From positions 1-5,071 of the forward strand of contig JAKASY010000212.1 of the NCBI GenBank assembly GCA_021817625.1: 5,071 nt of DNA, read 5' to 3'. Below, piece by piece: positions 1 to 4,203 of the stretch. The notes below the pieces were generated by a model that worked only from the letters and a program-made list of their open reading frames with translations, ran no database searches and was not told where the DNA came from. This DNA is from Bacillota bacterium (GTDB lineage: Bacteria > Bacillota_E > JAJZYS01 > JAILZS01). Positions within the stretch are counted from its first letter, which is position 1. Each line of letters opens with the position of its first letter. A program made the translations under genes and the position numbers.

Positions 1-246
1 GTCCCGGGGCGACTCGCCTAGTTCCGGGTTTCCTTCCGGCGACAGGAGCGTATCGCGACCCGAGGGCCGCCTCGCCCAGCCTCCGCCGTCGTCCCCTGCC
101 CATCCCCTCGCGGGTAAAGCGGCCCCTTGCCTCGTACTCCCGGGAAGCGACTCCCCGGACGGATTTCCTCGGCAGGCGGACCCTTGGCTGGTAGAGGTAC
201 CAGGCGGCTGGCTTGCCTGGGTGGGGGACGCCCCCACCCTTTTGCC
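1..246 (-). ncRNA. Structured 3' end of a TnpB element, possible omega/reRNA scaffold
   Basis: No convincing protein is encoded here. Read on the minus strand it lies directly after the tnpB stop codon. It contains several inverted repeats: a 9-bp stem at 219-227/231-239, a 6-bp stem CTGGTA/TACCAG at 188-193/198-203 with a GAGG loop, a 6-bp stem CCAGGC/GCCTGG at 200-205/215-220 that competes with its neighbours, and a nested structure at 3-28 (outer CCCGG/CCGGG, inner GGCGA/TCGCC). In IS200/IS605 elements the region at and after the end of tnpB usually forms the guide-RNA scaffold and the right end, so this is the natural interpretation. None of the three minus frames in 1-130 continues the interrupted ABC ATPase, so the element end probably lies outside the window. 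The RNA role is inferred, not shown. Confidence 0.35.
219..243 (+). terminator. Strong rho-independent terminator for plus-strand transcription
   Basis: A perfect 9-bp stem (GGGTGGGGG at 219-227, CCCCCACCC at 231-239) closes a 3-nt ACG loop and is followed at once by TTTT (240-243). This is the form of an intrinsic terminator acting on plus-strand RNA. There is no plus-strand gene upstream in the window, so it probably blocks outside transcripts from running antisense into the tnpB remnant. On the minus strand the same bases form a hairpin four bases after the tnpB stop codon, preceded by AAAA and without a following T-run, so there it would be a structural element rather than a terminator. 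Confidence 0.6.
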
Positions 247-838
247 TCACGCCGTCCCGACTGTTCGCGCCTGACTGCGCCCGTAGATCTCCAGGAGAAC
301 GGCCTTCACCTTCTCCTTGGGCGTGAACGCCTGGATCCGCTCGCGCAGCTCGGCATCGGTGTAGCGCCGCTTGACGTTCACTGCGCCAACCCGATCCGCC
401 GCAGCCCTGAAGTGGCAGCGTGTACAGACGAACCGGTCGCCTTGGCGGCTGCGCTTGTCCACCCAGCCGCACGACAGGCACGTCTGCGAGGTATACGCCG
501 CGTTCACGACCTCGAGGCGAGAACCTCCCGCCTGGATCTTGAACTCGAGCCTCTCCCCCAGACCAGAAGGCGTAGTGCTTCTGCTTGGCGCTCAACTTGT
601 CGGAGGCGAACACCTTGCCGCGGATGTGTCCTGTTGCGACGGCCGACAGGATCCAGCGCCGCATGATCTCCACCGCGTCAAAGAGGGCGCGGTCATAGAG
701 GTGCACCGGAAGCCGCCAGACGTTGGCGCGGGTCTTCTTATCGCGATCGCGGAAGCTCCTCGGGTTGTCCAGGTCGGACCAGCCCGTTGTCTTGGCGAGT
801 TCGCGCAAGAAGGCGTCCTTCTGGCGGCTGTAGGCCAA
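247..838 (-). pseudogene. tnpB: Remnant of IS200/IS605-family TnpB (OrfB), missing start and core
   Basis: TnpB is an RNA-guided nuclease of IS200/IS605 transposons. Two pieces survive. The first (838-563) reads on from the ABC fragment and gives an N-terminal-type segment (…AYSRQKDAFLRELAK… to …KQKHYAFW). The second (about 561-247) is one base out of frame and begins near GERLEFKIQAGG. It carries the zinc ribbon, with CLSC and CTRC pairs 14 residues apart, and the motif ADRVGAVNV with the last RuvC aspartate, ending in TGA at 249-247. About 200 aa remain, roughly half of a usual TnpB of about 370-400 aa. The proper N-terminus and the stretch with the first RuvC aspartate and the glutamate are absent, so it cannot be an active nuclease. 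The C-terminal piece is a firm family match. The N-terminal piece rests on its position and general character. An internal deletion with frameshift explains both. Confidence 0.8.
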
Positions 839-1033
839 TGCGACCGCAAGGGCCAGGGTGGACTTGCCCGCCCCGTTCAGCCCCAGGAGGCCGAGCACCC
901 GGCCGGGGCCGAGCGCGAGGCTCACGCCGCTCACGGCCACCACGCCACCGGCGTACACCTTGCTTACGCGCTCGAGCGCGAGCACCGGCGGCGTCCCGCC
1001 GCCGGCGCCGTCGGCTGCGGCCCGCCCGGTCAC
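839..1033 (-). pseudogene. ABC transporter ATP-binding protein, N-terminal fragment cut by the TnpB element
   Basis: The GTG at 1033-1031 has the ribosome binding site GGAAGG (1048-1043) nine bases upstream. About 65 residues are recognisable: an LERVSKVYAGG segment with the A-loop tyrosine (Y27) that stacks on adenine, then LLGLNGAGKSTL, a complete Walker A (residues 50-60, with K57 binding phosphate). Straight after this the sequence changes in frame to TnpB. The Q-loop, LSGGQ signature, Walker B and H-loop are all missing, so the product could not hydrolyse ATP as a normal ABC subunit. The reading frame stays open from 1033 past position 1 with no stop, an effect of high GC together with the in-frame join. 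The transported substrate cannot be told from this part. It lies downstream of ribA in the same direction but 272 bp away, so it probably had its own promoter. Confidence 0.8.
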
Positions 1034-1243
1034 GTATCGTCGCCTTCCGGCAGGCCAACGAGCCCGCCCGGGAGCGCGGGGGCGTAGGCGCCCCGGCGCC
1101 AGGGCGGCCGCGGCCGGGCGCTCGCTGCGCCGACGCCGCCACGGGCGGCGCCGGTTAAGGTTGTACCGCGGCGGCGGCGCACGATGCAGGGCGCGGAGCA
1201 ACTCGCCAGGCGAGCAGCGTAGGGTGCGCCGCCCGCCGGCTCC

Positions 1244-1257
1244 GTGACGCCCGTCAC
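1244..1257. promoter_or_regulatory. Perfect 14-bp palindrome, possible operator
   Basis: GTGACG-CC-CGTCAC is a perfect 6-bp inverted repeat with a 2-bp centre. It lies in the gap between the ribA stop codon and the interrupted ABC ATPase, about 210 bp upstream of the ABC start. TGACG-type dyads are common protein binding sites, but no regulator can be named. It could also form part of the terminator structure next to it. The rest of the gap (1034-1243) shows no other clear signal and no convincing gene. Confidence 0.3.
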
Positions 1258-1259
1258 TG

Positions 1260-1296
1260 CCGCCGCGCGCCACGTCGCCGATACGGTGCGCGGCGG
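1260..1296 (-). terminator. GC-rich stem-loop after ribA, probable transcription stop
   Basis: Arms CCGCCGCGCGCC (1260-1271) and GGTGCGCGGCGG (1285-1296) pair over 12 bp with one mismatch position, around a 13-nt loop. The stem begins 9 bases after the ribA stop codon. No T-run follows on the minus strand, so it is not a classical intrinsic terminator. GC-rich stem-loops without T-runs directly after genes are frequent in high-GC bacteria and may stop transcription or protect the 3' end of the message. Confidence 0.45.
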
Positions 1297-1305
1297 GCTT
1301 GCCCG

Positions 1306-1941
1306 TCAGCCGATCCAGGCGGGTAGGCGGTGGCCGAAGCGATCGCGCTTGGTGGCGAGGTAGCGGCGGTTCTGGGGGCGGATGCCCGCGACCAGGGGCA
1401 GTGTCTGTACGACCCGGATGCCGAGCGCCTCGAGCGCGCGCACCTTCTCCGGGTTGTTCGTCAAAAGGCGGATCGACGTCATGCCCAGATCCTCGAGGAT
1501 GCGTGCGGCGGCCTCGTAGGTGCGAGCGTCGGCCGGCAGGCCCAGCGCCACGTTCGCGTCGTAAGTGTCGAGCCCCCGGTCCTGCAGCGCGTATGCCCGC
1601 ACCTTTGCGTCCAGGCCGATGCCGCGCCCCTCCTGGCGCAGGTAGACGAGGGCGCCGTCGCGCGCCCGCCCGATCAGGCGCAGCGCCGCCTCCAGCTGCG
1701 GTCCGCAGTCGCAGCGCAGGGAGGCAAAGGCGTCCCCGGTCAGGCACTGGGAGTGGACGCGCACAAGCGGCAGCCACGAGCCGTGGCCGTCGCCGCGTAC
1801 GAGCGCCAGCGGGGGCGGCGCGTCGCCGCCGGTCGGGTAGGTGCGGATGCGAAAGGTGCCGTATGCGGTAGGAAGGCGGGCCTCCGCCTGGCCGACCGCC
1901 GTCGCCGTTTGTGGCACAGATGCCTTCGTCGCGTTGCCCAT
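1306..1941 (-). CDS. ribA: GTP cyclohydrolase II (riboflavin biosynthesis)
   Basis: RibA converts GTP to 2,5-diamino-6-ribosylamino-4(3H)-pyrimidinone 5'-phosphate, formate and pyrophosphate, the first committed step of riboflavin and so of FMN and FAD synthesis in the cytoplasm. The 211-aa product has the full set of family marks: the zinc-binding segment HSQCLTGDAFASLRCDCG (Cys66, Cys77, Cys79), YLRQEGRGIGL (100-110), a YDAN segment (127-130) and LLTNNPEKV (159-167). It is close to the monofunctional E. coli enzyme (196 aa), with no fused RibB domain. The ATG at 1941 is chosen because GAGG (1953-1950) lies 8 nt upstream. The same frame extends to 2115, but that would overlap the divergent regulator and has no family likeness. 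No other rib gene is in the window. It faces away from the regulator-oxidoreductase operon across 73 bp and may share control with it. Confidence 0.96.
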   Translation of the reverse strand: MGNATKASVPQTATAVGQAEARLPTAYGTFRIRTYPTGGDAPPPLALVRGDGHGSWLPLVRVHSQCLTGDAFASLRCDCGPQLEAALRLIGRARDGALVYLRQEGRGIGLDAKVRAYALQDRGLDTYDANVALGLPADARTYEAAARILEDLGMTSIRLLTNNPEKVRALEALGIRVVQTLPLVAGIRPQNRRYLATKRDRFGHRLPAWIG

Positions 1942-1959
1942 CGCGATCGCCTCGAAACA

Positions 1960-1991
1960 GTAGTATTGAATACAACTACGCTTTACGGTAG
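1960..1991. promoter_or_regulatory. AT-rich divergent control region with overlapping inverted repeats
   Basis: In an otherwise very GC-rich window this stretch is AT-rich. It holds the perfect dyad GTATT-G-AATAC (1963-1973). Three GTAG/CTAC half-sites also occur: GTAG at 1960-1963, CTAC at 1976-1979 and GTAG at 1988-1991, so the middle one pairs with either neighbour. The site lies between ribA and the TrmB-type regulator and overlaps the likely -10 region of ribA. It is the best candidate operator for that regulator. For the plus strand a weak TTGAAT (1966-1971) and TAGCGT (1989-1994) pair with 17-bp spacing could be the promoter, which would give a very short leader. Confidence 0.4.
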
Positions 1992-2013
1992 CGTGGTGAT
2001 GGAGCCTGGTCAA
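1985..2013 (-). promoter_or_regulatory. Candidate promoter of ribA
   Basis: On the minus strand, TTGACC (2013-2008) is followed after 17 bp by TACCGT (1990-1985). This fits the spacing of a sigma-70-type promoter, with a good -35 and a weak -10 hexamer. Transcription would begin near 1978 and leave a leader of about 37 nt before the ribA ATG. That is too short for an FMN riboswitch, and none is visible. The -35 overlaps the start region of the divergent regulator gene. Confidence 0.35.
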
Positions 2014-2014
2014 G

Positions 2015-2731
2015 GTGGTGGAACCGGTGGACGCGATCGAGTCGCTGCGTGCGCTGGGCCTGACGGGCACGGAGGCGCGCCTGTACGCCGCGCTCAGTCG
2101 CCACGGCGCGCTCACAGGCTATGAGGCGGCGCGGCGCGCGGGCGTCGTGCGCGCCAACGCGTACGCCGCGCTCGACCGCCTAGTGGCGCGCGGCGCGGCG
2201 CGGACCGTCCCGGCCGAGCGCGCCGTCCGGTACGAGGCCGTGCCCGTCGCCACACTCGTGGAGGAGCGCGTGCGGCAGCTGCGCGGCGCCGCGGGTGATT
2301 TGGAGGCGGCGCTCGGGCGCGCCGAGCCTGCGAGCCAAGCGTCGGTGGGGCACGGCCTGGAGGCCATGGGCCAAGCCGTCCACGCCATGGTCGCCGGCGC
2401 GGCGCACAGCCTGCACCTCGCCACGGGGCGCAGTGCCGCGGGGCGCCTCGGGCCGGCCGTGGCGGAGGCGCGCTCGCGCCTGCCCGAGGTTACGGTGGCC
2501 TGCCTGTCCGGCTGCAGCGCGCCGTGCGCCACGTGCGGCCGGGACGCGCGCGCGCTGCCCCAGCTCGGGCAGCGCGCGGGGCTCGCCGTATCCGCGGATC
2601 GGCAGGTGCTCCTCGTGGCCGAGAGCGTCGAGGCCGATGCGGGGTTCGTGATCGTACGCTCGGATCTTCTGGCCGCCGGCATGGCCGCGCTTGTGGCGTC
2701 GGGCGCGCCGATGGGCGCACCGCCGCACTGA
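2015..2731 (+). CDS. TrmB-family transcriptional regulator with a four-cysteine cluster
   Basis: The 238-aa protein begins with a TrmB-type winged helix-turn-helix (about residues 8-80): LGLTGTEARLYAAL, then a recognition region GYEAARRAGVVRANAYAALD and a wing ending in RYEAVP. A short helical stretch (about 80-102) may serve dimerisation. The C-terminal half is unlike the sugar-binding domain of archaeal TrmB. It holds Cys163, Cys167, Cys171 and Cys174 (C-x3-C-x3-C-x2-C, bases 2501-2536), which could bind zinc or an Fe-S cluster or act as a thiol switch; this is inference. The start is GTG 2015 (GGAG at 2001-2004, 10 nt before) or the next codon, GTG 2018. It is first in an operon with the oxidoreductase 37 bp downstream and is divergent from ribA, so autoregulation and control of both sides are plausible. 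The effector is unknown. Confidence 0.82.
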   Translation: MVEPVDAIESLRALGLTGTEARLYAALSRHGALTGYEAARRAGVVRANAYAALDRLVARGAARTVPAERAVRYEAVPVATLVEERVRQLRGAAGDLEAALGRAEPASQASVGHGLEAMGQAVHAMVAGAAHSLHLATGRSAAGRLGPAVAEARSRLPEVTVACLSGCSAPCATCGRDARALPQLGQRAGLAVSADRQVLLVAESVEADAGFVIVRSDLLAAGMAALVASGAPMGAPPH

Positions 2732-2768
2732 GGCGGAGTGCCGGAGCGGAGAACGTGAGGTGGGGCTC

Positions 2769-3977
2769 GTGCCCGACTACGACTACCTGGTGGTGGGCGG
2801 CGGCATGGCCGCGGACGCGGCGGTTCGCGCGATTCGCGAGATCGACGCCTGCGGCAGCGTCGGCGTCCTGTCCGCCGACGACACGCCGCCGTATGACCGG
2901 CCGCCGCTGTCCAAGGGGCTTTGGAGCGGTGGCCGCCTGGAGGAGGTGTTCCACCACGCGGACTACGGGCCCCTGAGAGTGGACCTGCATCTTACGACGG
3001 AGGTCAGCCAGGTCCTGCCCTCGGAGCACGCGGTTGTCACGGCGGATGGCACGCGCTGGCGATACGGCAGGCTGCTGCTCGCCACCGGCTGCGCGCCGCG
3101 CGCCCTGCCCAACTCGGTGCCGGGCCGCGAGCACGTGCGCCTGTACCGCGGCCTGACGGACTACCTGCGCCTGCGCCAGGCCGTGCTGGTAGACGGCGCG
3201 CCCAGGGTGGTATTGATCGGCGGCGGCTTCATCACGGCCGAGCTGGCGGCAGCGCTGTGCGCCAACACGGGGGCGCGCGTCACCATGCTCTTCCCCGAGC
3301 GCGCTCTGTGGGCGGGCCGCCTGCCCGCCGACCTCGCGGACTTCGTCACGGCGTATTACGAAAAGCGCGGCGTGGAGATCGTGGTGGGGGAGACCGTGCG
3401 CGCCGTCTCCCGGCGCGAGGACGGGTCGCTCGACGTGGAGGGCGCGAGCGGGCGCTCCTGGCATGCCGACGTAGCGCTCGCCGGCATCGGCGTGACGCCG
3501 CGCACCGCGCTCGCCGCCGCCGCCGGCCTTGCCGTGGCGGACGGCATCGTGGTCGACGAGACCTGTCGCACGGCGGCGGAGGACGTGTTCGCGTGCGGCG
3601 ACGTGGCGAACTTCCCCTTTACGCTCGGCGGCCGAACGCGCGTCGAGCACGAGGACCACGCGCACCGCCACGGCCATCTGGCGGGTCGCAACATGACGGG
3701 TCTGCGCGAGCCGTACGACCACATCCCGATGTTCTACTCGGACCTGTTCGACCTGGGCTTCGAAGCGATCGGCCGCCTCGACGCCGCCTGCGAGACGTAC
3801 GCGGACTGGTTCGAGCCGTATCGCCAGGGCGTCGTCTACTATCTGGACCAAAGCCGGCACGTCGTCGGCGTGCTCCTCTGGAACGTGTGGGAGCGGCCAG
3901 ACGCGGCGCGGGAGATGCTGCGGGCGGGTCGCGCGTGGACGGACCCGAGCGACCTGGCCGGGCGAATTCGGGCCTAG
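2769..3977 (+). CDS. FAD-dependent NAD(P)H oxidoreductase, ferredoxin-reductase/AIF-like
   Basis: This 402-aa cytoplasmic flavoprotein should pass electrons from NAD(P)H through FAD to an unknown acceptor. Visible motifs are the N-terminal FAD fold YLVVGGGMAADAAV (6-19), PPYDRPPLSKGL (40-51), LLLATG (102-107), the NAD(P)-binding fold VVLIGGGFITAELAAAL (147-163), and the second FAD contact VFACGDVANFP (273-283). A C-terminal reductase domain (about 310-400) includes FYSDLFDLGFEAIG and LLWNVW. There is no CxxxxC redox disulfide, so it is not a thioredoxin- or lipoamide-type reductase. GTG 2769 is preferred because it places the fold at the usual distance from the N-terminus and has GAGG 8 nt upstream. 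GTG 2760 (GGAG at 2748-2751) would add only three residues. It follows the regulator by 37 bp. No ferredoxin, oxygenase or other partner is encoded nearby. The segment HEDHAHRHGH (294-303) is unusually rich in histidine. Confidence 0.92.
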   Translation: MPDYDYLVVGGGMAADAAVRAIREIDACGSVGVLSADDTPPYDRPPLSKGLWSGGRLEEVFHHADYGPLRVDLHLTTEVSQVLPSEHAVVTADGTRWRYGRLLLATGCAPRALPNSVPGREHVRLYRGLTDYLRLRQAVLVDGAPRVVLIGGGFITAELAAALCANTGARVTMLFPERALWAGRLPADLADFVTAYYEKRGVEIVVGETVRAVSRREDGSLDVEGASGRSWHADVALAGIGVTPRTALAAAAGLAVADGIVVDETCRTAAEDVFACGDVANFPFTLGGRTRVEHEDHAHRHGHLAGRNMTGLREPYDHIPMFYSDLFDLGFEAIGRLDAACETYADWFEPYRQGVVYYLDQSRHVVGVLLWNVWERPDAAREMLRAGRAWTDPSDLAGRIRA

Positions 3978-4000
3978 GCGGGTGTCGAGGCCCGTGTTGA

Positions 4001-4006
4001 AGGGGG
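4001..4006 (+). promoter_or_regulatory. Ribosome binding site that decides the start of the small ORF
   Basis: AGGGGG lies 8 nt before GTG 4015. The earlier in-frame GTG at 3982 has no comparable site, since the bases before it are the end of the oxidoreductase gene. This favours 4015 as the real start. Confidence 0.5.
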
Positions 4007-4014
4007 TTAAGGCG

Positions 4015-4203
4015 GTGGCGATCGAGGCGGGAGCGCTCGTGTACGACCCGCGGATGCCCGAGGGCGAGCGGGCGGGTCGCGTCGTTGCCGTGCGCGTCAA
4101 CCCGGCGTGCCTCATGCGCACGCTGGTCGTCCGCTGGCTCGACAGCCCGGGCGAGGAGCTCGAAGAGCTCGATGAGGTCGAGTTCGGCCCGATGGACGAC
4201 TAG
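4015..4203 (+). CDS. Small acidic protein of unknown function
   Basis: The 62-aa product (73 aa if the GTG at 3982 is used) is not recognised. It begins with a possible small beta-barrel pattern, GALVYDPRMPEGERAGRVVAVRV, broken by LMRTLVVRWL, and ends in a strongly acidic tail (EELEELDEVEFGPMDD) partly encoded by a GAGCTCGA direct repeat. The spacing of short beta strands around Gly and Val recalls PRC-barrel or SH3-like folds, but the likeness is weak. There are no membrane segments and only one cysteine. It follows the oxidoreductase stop by 37 bp on the same strand, so co-transcription is likely. Its TAG stop shares the palindrome CTAG (4200-4203) with the stop of the convergent glycosylase gene. 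Good ribosome binding site placement and ordinary codon use support a real gene. Confidence 0.65.
   Translation: MAIEAGALVYDPRMPEGERAGRVVAVRVNPACLMRTLVVRWLDSPGEELEELDEVEFGPMDD

Noticed and set aside
1..246. CRISPR array or tRNA in the left end
   Set aside because: The repeats are unique inverted stems, not regularly spaced direct repeats, and no cloverleaf with T-arm motif was found.
127..1247. Several long plus-strand ORFs opposite the ABC and TnpB remnants
   Set aside because: They are rich in Arg, Pro and Ala with no recognisable domain, and lie antisense to recognisable minus-strand coding sequence; they arise from lack of stops in high-GC DNA.
1030..1257. 75-codon minus-strand ORF ending in a GTGA overlap with the ABC ATPase start
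   Set aside because: The start/stop overlap looks like translational coupling, but the product is a low-complexity Arg/Ala/Gly/Pro sequence of the kind any GC-rich spacer gives, with no ribosome binding site noted at 1257. It also runs through the palindrome.
1942..2014. FMN riboswitch upstream of ribA
   Set aside because: The leader is about 37 nt by the best promoter guess and the whole gap is 73 bp, too short for the conserved FMN aptamer, and none of its conserved segments is seen.
1942..2115. N-terminal extension of ribA to a start at 2115
   Set aside because: The extra 58 residues have no likeness to the family, would overlap the divergent regulator gene, and ATG 1941 has a well-placed GAGG.
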